From an uncultured Lachnospiraceae bacterium (GTDB lineage: Bacteria; Bacillota; Clostridia; Lachnospirales; Lachnospiraceae), in the NCBI GenBank assembly GCA_900549995.1, contig URQQ01000014.1, positions 15,083 to 79,082 of the forward strand: 64,000 bases of DNA, given 5' to 3'. The first letter of the stretch is position 1; the number at the start of each line of letters is the position of its first letter. Shown here piece by piece: positions 42,555-51,137 of this stretch. Made by a program: the position numbers and the translations under genes. The notes under the pieces were generated by a model, which was not told the origin of the DNA, made no database searches, and was given only the letters and a program-made list of their open reading frames with translations.

Positions 42555-42585
42555 TGTGATATATTTGAAATTTTTATGAAATACC

Positions 42586-42612
42586 TGTAACGAATTTCAC
42601 AGTTTCCGGATA
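42586..42612 (+). promoter_or_regulatory. Candidate ECF-type autoregulated promoter
   Basis: TGTAAC (42586-42591), 15 nt, CGGATA (42607-42612) resembles the AAC/CG signatures of ECF promoters. It lies 24 nt before the ECF sigma factor gene. Confidence 0.4.
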
Positions 42613-42635
42613 TATAGGCAAGGAGGTGAGCAGAG

Positions 42636-43112
42636 ATGTTGGACATGGATGTCATATACAGGGAGTACGTAGATTCCGTTTTCCGTTTTTTGATGACGCT
42701 GTGCCGGGAAGAGGGTACGGCAGAAGAACTGACCCAGGAGACTTTCTATCAGGCGGTAAAGTCTGCAGATAAGTATGACGGCACATGCAAAGTGTCTACA
42801 TGGCTATGCCAGATTGCCAAACATTTATGGTATCAGGAACTGGAAAAGAGGAAGAGGAAAAACGCATCCATGCTGCAGGAAGAGACTCTTTCCGGTGAAA
42901 AAAGTCTTGAAGATAACATATGTGTGAAAGAAGAAAAGATGGATTTGTTTAAACGAGTCCACATATTAGATGAGATTTCGAAAGAAGTTGTTCTTCTGCG
43001 GGTGACGGGGGCATTTTCCTTCCGGGAGATCGGTGAGATCTTTGGAAAGAATGAAAATTGGGCCAGAGTCACATTTTACAGGGCAAAGCAGAAAATTGTG
43101 AAAGGCAGGTAA
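42636..43112 (+). CDS. ECF RNA polymerase sigma factor
   Basis: A 158-aa two-domain sigma factor. Region 2: VDSVFRFLMTLCREEGTAEELTQETFY and STWLCQIAKHLWYQE. Region 4: GAFSFREIGEIFGKNENWARVTFYRAKQKI. AAGGAGGTGA precedes the ATG; an in-frame ATG at 42645 is possible. A zinc-finger anti-sigma gene follows 5 nt later, so this is a sigma/anti-sigma pair, likely for envelope stress. Confidence 0.9.
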   Translation: MLDMDVIYREYVDSVFRFLMTLCREEGTAEELTQETFYQAVKSADKYDGTCKVSTWLCQIAKHLWYQELEKRKRKNASMLQEETLSGEKSLEDNICVKEEKMDLFKRVHILDEISKEVVLLRVTGAFSFREIGEIFGKNENWARVTFYRAKQKIVKGR

Positions 43113-43117
43113 GCAGT

Positions 43118-43744
43118 ATGAAATGTGAAATCATCAGAGATTTGTTTCCGAGTTATATTGATGGACTGACAAGTGAAGAAAGTAACAGGGCAATCGAGGA
43201 ACATTTATATCAGTGTGACGAGTGTCAGGAAATTCTGGATGGTATGCGAAAGGATATGGAATCGCCGGAATTGGTAGCAGCAAATAAAAAGAATATCAAA
43301 CCGTTTAAGAAAATGAAACGGGCAGTCTGGAAAGCCGTTGGAATCACAATAGTTGTTTGTGCACTTCTTCTGGGCGGGGCGGGATATTATTTCGGTCAGG
43401 AATGGAGTCCAAAGGCGGATGAAGTAAAGGAAACGATGAGCAGGGACGGACAAATTATTACGATCAAGTTTGCATCAAAAGATAAAAATGTGTATCTTAC
43501 AGCAGAAGTGGATGCCGATGACCCTCATCTGGTTTCAATCAAGGCGAAGAGAATAAACCCGCTGAGCAGGCCGCTTCGTATCAATGGGTATTATGGATTT
43601 ACATTTATTGACCAGGACACAGTGATGACTTCCGACGGAGGACAGAGAAAATTATCCGACGAAGAGAATTTAAAGATTCAGTATGCGGATCATACGGAAG
43701 AGATTAACATGAAAGAATTGGCCGGGATTGCAATGAAGAAGTAA
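43118..43744 (+). CDS. Membrane-bound zinc-finger anti-sigma factor
   Basis: A 208-aa protein with an N-terminal anti-sigma zinc finger (EEHLYQCDECQ: H-x3-C-x2-C), one membrane helix (about 68-90, VGITIVVCALLLGGAGYYFG) and an extracytoplasmic domain. It should hold the upstream sigma factor inactive at the membrane. ATG 43118 follows AAAGGCAGG. It ends at a bidirectional terminator shared with the leftward transporter operon. Confidence 0.87.
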   Translation: MKCEIIRDLFPSYIDGLTSEESNRAIEEHLYQCDECQEILDGMRKDMESPELVAANKKNIKPFKKMKRAVWKAVGITIVVCALLLGGAGYYFGQEWSPKADEVKETMSRDGQIITIKFASKDKNVYLTAEVDADDPHLVSIKAKRINPLSRPLRINGYYGFTFIDQDTVMTSDGGQRKLSDEENLKIQYADHTEEINMKELAGIAMKK

Positions 43745-43759
43745 GCTGGTTATAAAAAG

Positions 43760-43788
43760 AAGGGGCGGGAAAAAATTCCCAGCCCCTT
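43760..43788. terminator. Bidirectional terminator between convergent operons
   Basis: AAGGGGCGGGA (43760-43770) and TTCCCAGCCCCTT (43776-43788) form a stem with one bulge; T-rich tracts lie on the leftward side. Confidence 0.7.
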
Positions 43789-43823
43789 ATATATGGTTTT
43801 GAACCGCTGTCATTGAACTTTGG

Positions 43824-46412
43824 CTATTCTGCTTCACGCAGCCGTTCCACAATACTTGCCCTGTTCAGATTCCGGTAACTCAGCATCGGAATCATAATTG
43901 CCGCCGCACCCAGGAAAAGGACACTGACAAGGATCGGAATGATTGAAAAATGATAGGTTGTGTATCCGCCGACATCGCCTGCAATTGCAAAGTAGGCAAT
44001 CAGATTGCCGATCACTGCCATGAATACAGTTGAAAAGCCAACATGATAGATCCCTTCCAGGAGGAGCATTTTCTTTAACTGACGTCCTGTCATACCGATA
44101 CTCTGCAGCATCGCCAGTTCTTTCTTTCTGGAATAGATACCGGTTACGGTAGTGTTCAGGAAGTTCAGAATTCCGATCAGTGCAAGGACGATGCTCAATG
44201 TGTAGCCTACAATTTCGCTGGAACGTTTGGAAGAACTGAATTCTTCCAGATAGTCATCCAAGGATTCAAATGCCAGATCCGGTGATGTCTGGGCAATATA
44301 GGCATTAAGAGCATTTGACATCTGGCCTCTGTCTTCTTCTTTTACATCTGCAATGGCCGCGATTGGATTGGTTCCCGGGAAGATACGGATGTATTCATCG
44401 TAAGGTAAAAATGCATTGGTAACGATTCCCTGTCCTGCTTCATTGCTTGGCGAGATAAATTTACCCTGATCATCTTTTAACTTGCCTTCAGCCTTGGCGG
44501 TTGCCAGAACTTCATAGGTTTTTCCGGCGATATTGACTTTATCTCCGGGGGTATAGAAAGAAGACCATTTTCCGTAATCATCCAGTGTTGCTTCCATGAT
44601 GACGAAATTACCGGTATCCAGTTTTTCCTGGTCGATCGTTCCCTCATAAACAGTCATTTTGGTAAAGAGATAAGGATCATAACCGAAAATATTCATATAT
44701 GCTTCCTGTCGTTGCTTAAGGCTTTTCACGACCTTATCAATTGAGGGATCGTTTTTGTACATATCAATTTTCTTTAAAGATAACAGCCAGTCTGACATTA
44801 CTGTCCAATTTTTCTCATCGATACCGCTGATGAGAGCCTCCTGCCCGGTGATTCGGCCGCTGCCTTCCACGCCAGGCTGCTGATTGATATAGTTCATCAA
44901 GTCATCATTGACAGTGTCAGCCTGAGGGTTATAAGTGCTCATTGGCTCCAGGTAATTTTTGTCACTCAGATAAAAGTCTGAAGCGGCGATCATGTTAATG
45001 TACTTTTCCAGGTCAAAGCTTCTTGTGTTGATAAAAATATAGTTAAATATGCTGAGACTCAGACAGAGCGAAATCATGACAAGTGCTGTTTTCTTTTTGT
45101 TTCTGCCAAGGTTCCGAAGCGCCATTCTCCAGACTTTTCCGCCGTGAGTGGATGGTTTTCCAGTCTTATCTTTCCTGCTTTTTCCCTGATCTGCAAATTT
45201 CACAGCCTCTACAGGAGAGATTTTCGCGGCCATTTTCGCTGGTTTCCTGCAGCTTATCATTACTGTGATGAGTGCAAAGACCGCCGAGAATAAAAGGATT
45301 GCCGGGTGGAATACAATGGAGAATTTCACACGCGAGCTTGAGGAAATCACAGGTACCAACACAACAGAGATCAGATATCCGGCCAGCATTCCAAGCGGAA
45401 TACCTATGGCCGACAGCACCCAGGCCTGCCACCGGATGATTTTTCTGATTTGTTTTCCAGTAGTTCCGATGGTTTTCAGAAGTCCGTAGAAACGGATGTC
45501 TTTCACAATGGAGATCTGGAAGATATTAAAAATCAACAGATAACCAATGAACATAATTGCCAGAATTCCCAGAATCCCGAAGGCAACTGTGCTGGCAGGA
45601 ACTACACTTAACTGTGTAAATAACGTATTAACGCTTGCGCGGATATCGGATGGAATTTCACAGTCTTTCAGAATCTGCTCTGTCTGGCTTTCTGCCATCA
45701 GTTTATTATCCAGTGTAAAAGAAATGTGATACATTCCGCCTAACGTTGTCATGTTCCCCTGTTCTCTGTTTGCAGTGTAGTCGATCTGGTTTTCATTTAA
45801 CACCTGTTCGATATATTTTTGGGATACCCAGACTTCACTGGAAGGCATGGCGCTGTCGCCTTCCCAGTAACCGGACAGAACAAATTCCTGGCTTTTGATA
45901 TTGGCATGTTCGCCGCCGGTACCAAGATCGTACTGGAAGTGAACTGTTTCGCCTATCTTGTGGGGGATGCCGAGATCGTCCAGACGGAGTGTATCCATGG
46001 CAATTTCATTTTCGGTTTCGGGCATTCTCCCGGTAGTCGGTTTTGCGAAGAATCTCTCGGCAAATATATCGTTTGCAGCACGCACTTCTACTTTGACGCG
46101 GGAGTATTCCGGGTTTGCACCAAACCCTAGTACTTCAGAGAACCCGTATTCTTTGACAAGAGGATGCTCTTTGATACGGACAGCTTCTTCTCTCGTTAAT
46201 TTTTTAATATCAACATCGGAACGTCCGCCGGTCATTCTGGCACTTTCATTCATCAGTGTGTCCGCCAGGCTTAGTCCGATTGTGAATACCGTGGTAAAGA
46301 GGACAGCGGTAAGGGCAATCGCCAGCACCGCAATCATATTACGGAAGCGGTTTACTTTGAAACTTCGTCTGGCAAGTCTTGTAACAGCATTTTTATTCTG
46401 AGTTTCAATCAT
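43824..46412 (-). CDS. FtsX/MacB-like ABC transporter permease (two repeats)
   Basis: An 862-aa permease with two FtsX domains. Each half has one leading helix, a large extracytoplasmic domain and three trailing helices (eight in total; first at about 26-48, then about 277-300, 330-355 and 370-390, and a matching set in the second half). Substrate is not known; similar systems resist antimicrobial peptides or process envelope lipids. It starts 1 nt after the ATPase gene and completes a leftward operon with a two-component system. Confidence 0.88.
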   Translation of the reverse strand: MIETQNKNAVTRLARRSFKVNRFRNMIAVLAIALTAVLFTTVFTIGLSLADTLMNESARMTGGRSDVDIKKLTREEAVRIKEHPLVKEYGFSEVLGFGANPEYSRVKVEVRAANDIFAERFFAKPTTGRMPETENEIAMDTLRLDDLGIPHKIGETVHFQYDLGTGGEHANIKSQEFVLSGYWEGDSAMPSSEVWVSQKYIEQVLNENQIDYTANREQGNMTTLGGMYHISFTLDNKLMAESQTEQILKDCEIPSDIRASVNTLFTQLSVVPASTVAFGILGILAIMFIGYLLIFNIFQISIVKDIRFYGLLKTIGTTGKQIRKIIRWQAWVLSAIGIPLGMLAGYLISVVLVPVISSSSRVKFSIVFHPAILLFSAVFALITVMISCRKPAKMAAKISPVEAVKFADQGKSRKDKTGKPSTHGGKVWRMALRNLGRNKKKTALVMISLCLSLSIFNYIFINTRSFDLEKYINMIAASDFYLSDKNYLEPMSTYNPQADTVNDDLMNYINQQPGVEGSGRITGQEALISGIDEKNWTVMSDWLLSLKKIDMYKNDPSIDKVVKSLKQRQEAYMNIFGYDPYLFTKMTVYEGTIDQEKLDTGNFVIMEATLDDYGKWSSFYTPGDKVNIAGKTYEVLATAKAEGKLKDDQGKFISPSNEAGQGIVTNAFLPYDEYIRIFPGTNPIAAIADVKEEDRGQMSNALNAYIAQTSPDLAFESLDDYLEEFSSSKRSSEIVGYTLSIVLALIGILNFLNTTVTGIYSRKKELAMLQSIGMTGRQLKKMLLLEGIYHVGFSTVFMAVIGNLIAYFAIAGDVGGYTTYHFSIIPILVSVLFLGAAAIMIPMLSYRNLNRASIVERLREAE

Positions 46413-46413
46413 C

Positions 46414-47091
46414 TTAGTCCACCGCCCCTTCTACGATCATTCCGTCTTCAATCCGGATGATCCTGTCAGCCATCTGGGCGATTTCTTCATTGTGAGTGAT
46501 CATAACGGTTGTCTGATGGAACCGGCTGCTGACTGTTTTCAGAAGGCCAAGAACATCCTGGCTCGTTTTGCTGTCTAGGTTGCCGGTGGGTTCATCGGCA
46601 AGTATAATTGCCGGTTTGGACGCAAGTGCCCGGCCGATTGCCACCCGCTGCTGCTGTCCGCCGGATAAATTGCCCGGATATGCAGAGAGCTTTTTCTCAA
46701 GCCCAAGGTGTCCGATGATGCTTTCAAGAAACTTCTGGTCTACATTATTTCCATCCAGTTCAACAGGGAGCACCATATTTTCATAGACGTTTAAAATCGG
46801 GACAAGATTATAATTCTGGAAGATGAATCCGATATTTCTCCTTCGGAAGACCGTAAGTTTATCATCATCCATGGAGAAGATATTTTTTCCTCCGACAATC
46901 ACACTTCCCTTTGTCGGACGGTCCAGACCGCCAAGCATGTGAAGCAATGTACTTTTTCCGCTTCCGGAGGTACCTACAATTGCCACAAATTCCCCCTCTT
47001 CGACCTGAAAATTGACTCCGTTTAAAGCTTTTACTGTATTATCACCATTCCCATAAAATTTCTTTAAATTTTTTGTTATTAATACTGACAT
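46414..47091 (-). CDS. ABC transporter ATPase (MacB/LolD type)
   Basis: A 225-aa ATPase with Walker A VGTSGSGKSTL, Q-loop FIFQNYNL, signature LSGGQQQR, Walker B IILADEPTGNLD and H-loop MITHNEE. It is of the MacB/LolD mechanotransmission class, matching the FtsX permease that follows. ATG 47091 follows CAGGAGGG; the longer frame from 47130 has no support. The kinase gene ends 128 nt upstream. Confidence 0.9.
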   Translation of the reverse strand: MSVLITKNLKKFYGNGDNTVKALNGVNFQVEEGEFVAIVGTSGSGKSTLLHMLGGLDRPTKGSVIVGGKNIFSMDDDKLTVFRRRNIGFIFQNYNLVPILNVYENMVLPVELDGNNVDQKFLESIIGHLGLEKKLSAYPGNLSGGQQQRVAIGRALASKPAIILADEPTGNLDSKTSQDVLGLLKTVSSRFHQTTVMITHNEEIAQMADRIIRIEDGMIVEGAVD

Positions 47092-47218
47092 TCTTTTTCC
47101 CTCCTGTTGTGTCTGTCTGGAACGTTGCATTCCTTTTTCTTTTATAAGTAAAGTATAAGCGGGAAGAATGACTGAATCATAACGAGAAAATTACAGTTTT
47201 GTCATTTTTGATTCTTAA

Positions 47219-48247
47219 TCATCTCACATTTGGCAGAAACACAGAAAATGTAGTACCTTCCTGGCATACGGATTCCATTTTTATATACCCGGACTGGAGG
47301 GTTATGATTTTCCGGCACAGGTACAGCCCGATGCCGACACCTTCTTCATTTTTTACCTGGGGGCTTCGGTAGAAGCGCTTGAAGATGTCGTTCCACTCAG
47401 AAGGATCGATACCGATGCCGTTATCTTTAATATTGATGCGGGTATATAACTCATACGGAGTGACATGCACAGATACTCTTCCTTTAAAATCTGTGTATTT
47501 GATACTGTTGTCCAGAATATTTGTGACAGCTTCTGCAGTCCATTTCAAATCAAACAGAGCCTTGATCTGGTGATCGCAGTCGATGGAGAGGTCAATTTCT
47601 TTTTTTTCAGCTTTTTCATATACCTGGTTCAGTGACTGCACGACAAGATCAATGACTTTATTTGGTTCCGGGTGGCACTGGATCAGCCCGGTCTCCAGGC
47701 GTGACATATTGACCATAGTCTCGATCATCCATTTCAGCCGTTCGGTCTGCCCGGTAATTTTGCTGACATATTCTCTTGCCTTTTTGGATAAATCCATCGT
47801 TTCCAGAAGCTGGCCCCAGATCATAATATTTGCGATCGGCGTTTTTGTCTGGTGAGAGATGTCAGAAATCAGGGCCTCTGCCTGTGCCTTTTGGTTTTCG
47901 TACTTTTTTGCATGATGATTCTGGATGCTCATATAATGCAGCAGCCTCTCACCAAATTTTGAAAGTTCAGTTTCTGCTGTTTCAACAGGGACGGCCTGTC
48001 CCGATTCCGCAGCGTCCATGAGCCGTCCAAGCTCAGTAAATACAAGCTGTACACCCCGTTTGACAAAAAAGATAAAACCGGTGCAGGCCAGAGCGAGCAG
48101 AAGCGTATAAGACAAAAATAGCTTTATTATCATAAGAGAACCTGTATAGACTGCGAGATGAAGAAACTCTGCTAGACATAAAAGGACGAATAAAATGCCG
48201 AATACAAGATAGACTTTTTTAAAATATTTCTCACTGTTTTCTCCCAT
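47219..48247 (-). CDS. Intramembrane-sensing-like histidine kinase
   Basis: A 342-aa kinase with two adjacent membrane helices (about 12-33 and 38-62) separated by only a few residues, so it has no sizeable extracytoplasmic sensor. H-box SDISHQTKTPIANIMI, N-box NILDNSIKYT and G-box GVGIGLYLC are present. This layout is that of BceS-like kinases that sense through a partner ABC transporter, here the FtsX-type one downstream. Its start overlaps the regulator end by 17 bp. Confidence 0.85.
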   Translation of the reverse strand: MGENSEKYFKKVYLVFGILFVLLCLAEFLHLAVYTGSLMIIKLFLSYTLLLALACTGFIFFVKRGVQLVFTELGRLMDAAESGQAVPVETAETELSKFGERLLHYMSIQNHHAKKYENQKAQAEALISDISHQTKTPIANIMIWGQLLETMDLSKKAREYVSKITGQTERLKWMIETMVNMSRLETGLIQCHPEPNKVIDLVVQSLNQVYEKAEKKEIDLSIDCDHQIKALFDLKWTAEAVTNILDNSIKYTDFKGRVSVHVTPYELYTRINIKDNGIGIDPSEWNDIFKRFYRSPQVKNEEGVGIGLYLCRKIITLQSGYIKMESVCQEGTTFSVFLPNVR

Positions 48248-48932
48248 TTTCGTCCTCCTTTACCCATGTGTAGCCGACTCCGTAAATATTTTTAATATAT
48301 TTGGGAGCGGAGGGAGTATCTTCCAATTTAGAGCGCAGACGTTTGATGCTGACCGTCAGGGCATTATCATCAATACCGCCGGCCTCTTCCTGCCAGACTT
48401 TGTCAATCAATTGCTCTTTGGTCAATATGGAGCCGCGGTTTGACAGAAGTACTTTCAAAAGCTTCTGTTCTGTCATGCTGAGCAGCAGTTTTTCGCCGTC
48501 TTTCTCAAAGAGCATGTGTTCAAAATCGATCTTCAGGCTGCCGATTACAATTTTATTTTCTTTTGTTCCCTTTCCGATCCGTCTCAGGACAGCGTCGATT
48601 CTGGCCTGCAGAATCCGCAGGCTGAATGGTTTGGTAATGTAGTCGTCTGCCCCGGATTCAAGGCCCAGCACGACATCACTTTCCATATCCCTTGCGGTCA
48701 GAAAGATAATGGGAAGATCCCAGTTTTCTTTGATTTTCCGGCATAACTGATAGCCGTTGCCGTCGGGCAGGTTGACATCCAGTACGGCCAGATCGAAAGA
48801 TTCTTTGTGCAGGCTATGAAGGGCGGCTTTCACGCAGTCTGCCTGAGTTACTTCTGTATTCTGGTTTTCCAGAGAGGCTTTGATGCCCTCGCTTAAGATT
48901 TCATCATCTTCTACTACTAATATTTTATTCAT
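48231..48932 (-). CDS. OmpR-family response regulator
   Basis: The receiver has phospho-acceptor Asp in LAVLDVNLPDGNG and the YITKPFSLRIL lysine; the winged helix has SMTEQKLLKVLLS and VSIKRLRSKLED. The 233-aa size is normal. ATG 48932 follows GAGGAG; a TTG just before it is not needed. It is the first gene of the leftward RR-kinase-ATPase-permease operon, which it presumably controls. Confidence 0.9.
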   Translation of the reverse strand: MNKILVVEDDEILSEGIKASLENQNTEVTQADCVKAALHSLHKESFDLAVLDVNLPDGNGYQLCRKIKENWDLPIIFLTARDMESDVVLGLESGADDYITKPFSLRILQARIDAVLRRIGKGTKENKIVIGSLKIDFEHMLFEKDGEKLLLSMTEQKLLKVLLSNRGSILTKEQLIDKVWQEEAGGIDDNALTVSIKRLRSKLEDTPSAPKYIKNIYGVGYTWVKEDENGRKQ

Positions 48933-49022
48933 CAATGTATCTCCTCAATCTGCTGTCATGATATAGGGAACATGGTCCCGTACGCACATTATAGCAGATC
49001 TTAAATGGTTCGGGAATTTTTA

Positions 49023-49051
49023 TGTTCAATTTTATGCGCAGATGGTATACT
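49023..49051 (+). promoter_or_regulatory. Promoter of the HAD phosphatase gene
   Basis: Extended -10 TGG-TATACT (49046-49051) with weak -35 TGTTCA (49023-49028), 17-nt spacer. Confidence 0.45.
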
Positions 49052-49082
49052 GATACTATTCAAAGAAAGTGAGGCGTAAATT

Positions 49083-49898
49083 ATGATTAAACTGGTCGCA
49101 ACTGACATAGATGGAACGTTGTTGGAGGAAGGGACGGATGGACTGAATGAGGAAATCTTTGACCTTATTTTAGAATTAAAGAAAAAAGGCGTTGTATTCA
49201 CAGCAGCAAGCGGACGCCAGTATACGAGTATTTACAATCTGTTTCAGCCTGTGGCGAATGAAATGATCTTTGTCTCGGAAAATGGTGCATACACCGTATG
49301 CCGCGGACAGGATATCCGGGAGATTGGAATGAAGCGTTCGAAGGTAAACCGGTTGATTGAAGAAATCAGGAGTGTTCCGGGATGTGAGATTGGATTTTCA
49401 TGTAAAGGATGTATGTATATTGAAAGTGAGGATGAAAAATTTTCGGATCTTCTGATCAACGGTTATCATAATAAAGTAGAAAAAACAGACAATTTGCTTG
49501 AGATTGATGAGCCGGTAATTAAGATAGCTTTATATAAGGAAGATGGAGTCGGTGATATCTACGAACAGTTTTCAGAGCGGTGGAAGGATACGTTCAGAGT
49601 GATGATATCTGGTGAGAAATGGATTGATTTTACAGAATATGCGGCGGATAAAGGCAATGCGATTGCACATATCCAGAAAGTGCTCAACTTTACAGAAGAG
49701 GAAACGATGGTATTTGGAGACAATGACAATGATATCGGGATGTTTGCACATGCAAAATACAGTTATGCCATCGGAAATGCGAAGGACAGTGTGAAGAAGG
49801 CGGCAAAATTCACAGCAGATACAAGTGCAAATCATGGAGTGCTTAAGGTGCTCAGGCAGTATATCGAAGAATGCTGTCCGGACAGCATCAGCCGGTAA
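49083..49898 (+). CDS. HAD hydrolase, Cof/YxeH type (C2-cap sugar phosphatase)
   Basis: A 271-aa phosphatase: motif I TDIDGTLL (nucleophile D8), motif II AASGR, motif III lysine in AADKGNAI and motif IV FGDNDND. The middle portion is the C2B cap. Cof-type enzymes act on sugar phosphates and related compounds; the substrate is unknown. GTGAGG precedes the ATG. It stands alone, converging with an XRE gene. Confidence 0.88.
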   Translation: MIKLVATDIDGTLLEEGTDGLNEEIFDLILELKKKGVVFTAASGRQYTSIYNLFQPVANEMIFVSENGAYTVCRGQDIREIGMKRSKVNRLIEEIRSVPGCEIGFSCKGCMYIESEDEKFSDLLINGYHNKVEKTDNLLEIDEPVIKIALYKEDGVGDIYEQFSERWKDTFRVMISGEKWIDFTEYAADKGNAIAHIQKVLNFTEEETMVFGDNDNDIGMFAHAKYSYAIGNAKDSVKKAAKFTADTSANHGVLKVLRQYIEECCPDSISR

Positions 49899-49904
49899 AG
49901 TTTA

Positions 49905-50273
49905 TTATTTTTTGGCGCCATATTCTTTATCTCTGAGCTCGAGAAGGCGGATATAGGAGAGCGTATCCTGTTTGGAGGGCAGAGACAGACTGCGGTAAGC
50001 AGTAAACACATGCTGGTCCAGAGATTTTTCGCTGAGAGTATCAGGTTTTAAAGGCAGGGGAGTCAATGGTGATTCCTCATGGTCTGTTAAGAGATAATCT
50101 ACGGAGACATTAAAATATCTGGATAATTTTACAAGTTTTTCATAGTCTGGCTGACGGTTTTTTGTTTCATAACCGGCGATGGTCGGACGGGAAACTTTCA
50201 GGTAAGATGCGAGTTCTTCTTGTGTAATATTCCTGGATTCTCTGAGTTCTTTTAATGTAGCTGAAAAATTCAT
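49905..50273 (-). CDS. XRE-family HTH regulator
   Basis: A 122-aa regulator with a typical XRE domain (NITQEELASYLKVSRPTIAGYETKNRQP) and a short helical tail (SLPSKQDTLSYIRLLELRDKEYG) likely used for dimerisation. CAGGAGG precedes the ATG. It diverges from the unknown membrane protein at 50568; a 12-bp palindrome at 50385 lies between and may be its operator. Confidence 0.85.
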   Translation of the reverse strand: MNFSATLKELRESRNITQEELASYLKVSRPTIAGYETKNRQPDYEKLVKLSRYFNVSVDYLLTDHEESPLTPLPLKPDTLSEKSLDQHVFTAYRSLSLPSKQDTLSYIRLLELRDKEYGAKK

Positions 50274-50384
50274 AGATGACCTCCTGATTTATATGGAATA
50301 TTTTACCAGTTGCTTTCGTGAAAATAGAGAAAGGTGTCGAAACTCAACAAAAGATGTCACAATATGTCAAAAAACGAAACAAAC

Positions 50385-50396
50385 ACTGCCGGCAGT
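50385..50396. promoter_or_regulatory. 12-bp palindrome between divergent genes
   Basis: ACTGCCGGCAGT, 37 bp upstream of the promoter at 50434. Candidate operator for the XRE regulator. Confidence 0.35.
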
Positions 50397-50433
50397 TTTG
50401 CGGACGCACCATATGCAACATAAATTTAGGGCG

Positions 50434-50462
50434 TTGACAGGGGGGGAGAAACTCCTTATAAT
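50434..50462 (+). promoter_or_regulatory. Consensus promoter
   Basis: Perfect TTGACA (50434-50439) and TATAAT (50457-50462) with a 17-nt spacer that starts with a run of seven G. A leader of roughly 100 nt precedes the membrane-protein gene; it holds no supported ORF. Confidence 0.85.
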
Positions 50463-50567
50463 TTATGTATATATAGAAAAGAAAAAATCTGGTATTAAAG
50501 TGGGAGAGTATACAGAAGAAGTTTCATTCGGGAATCTATATAAATAATAGCTAAGGGGAGCAGACAG

Positions 50568-51029
50568 ATGATTATAGCAAAGAATGACGAAGAAAAAAGA
50601 AGCAGAATCTGGAGGATTGTGACGGCAACAACGACGGTTCTCATTATTGTAATTGCAGTATTTTTTATCACAAAGCTGTTTACATCCAATCCGTTGGAAG
50701 GTACATGGTCGAAAGAAGACGCAGATATGAAGCTGACAGTCCGGGGAAGCGGGACGCTGACAGTTGAATGGGATGAACTGCTGGAAGAAAGCAATGTGAA
50801 GATGAAGATGGAGTACGCAATGGATAAAGAGGCTAAGACTTTCACAATCCGTGTAAATGAAGCGGATCTGAAAAAGGCAGCAGACAGTTCCGGCGGACAT
50901 CTCACAGAAAGTATGCTCAGATCGGCAGTCAGCACATTGACGACAACATTTGATTACAGTGTTGATAAGAACCGGCTGACTTTGACGGAACGGGAATATG
51001 GAGAACAGATGATCTTCATTAAGAAATAG
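50568..51029 (+). CDS. Single-pass membrane protein of unknown function
   Basis: A 153-aa protein with a basic start, one helix (about 16-37, VTATTTVLIIVIAVFFITKLF) and an extracytoplasmic domain of strands beginning NPLEGTWSKEDADMKLTVRG and ending EREYGEQMIFIKK. The GTW-type pattern resembles lipocalin-like or DUF5640-like domains; I do not recognise a function. AGGGGAG precedes the ATG, and the promoter is a perfect consensus, so it is probably well expressed. Confidence 0.65.
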   Translation: MIIAKNDEEKRSRIWRIVTATTTVLIIVIAVFFITKLFTSNPLEGTWSKEDADMKLTVRGSGTLTVEWDELLEESNVKMKMEYAMDKEAKTFTIRVNEADLKKAADSSGGHLTESMLRSAVSTLTTTFDYSVDKNRLTLTEREYGEQMIFIKK

Positions 51030-51041
51030 CTGAATTAAGTA

Positions 51042-51086
51042 TCCCTCTATGTTTACACTTGGAGTAAAGTGCATAGAGGGATTTTT
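51042..51086 (+). terminator. Terminator before ispG
   Basis: TCCCTCTATG (51042-51051) and CATAGAGGGA (51072-51081) followed by TTTTT. Confidence 0.85.
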
Positions 51087-51137
51087 ACAGTTAAAGGGAA
51101 CCGTATGGATATAAAAATAGCGTAAATGGAGGCGGAT

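Noticed and set aside
50463..51074. 203-codon minus-strand frame across the unknown membrane protein
   Set aside because: It runs antisense across a consensus promoter and a gene with a good ribosome site; its product is low-complexity and Cys/Phe rich.
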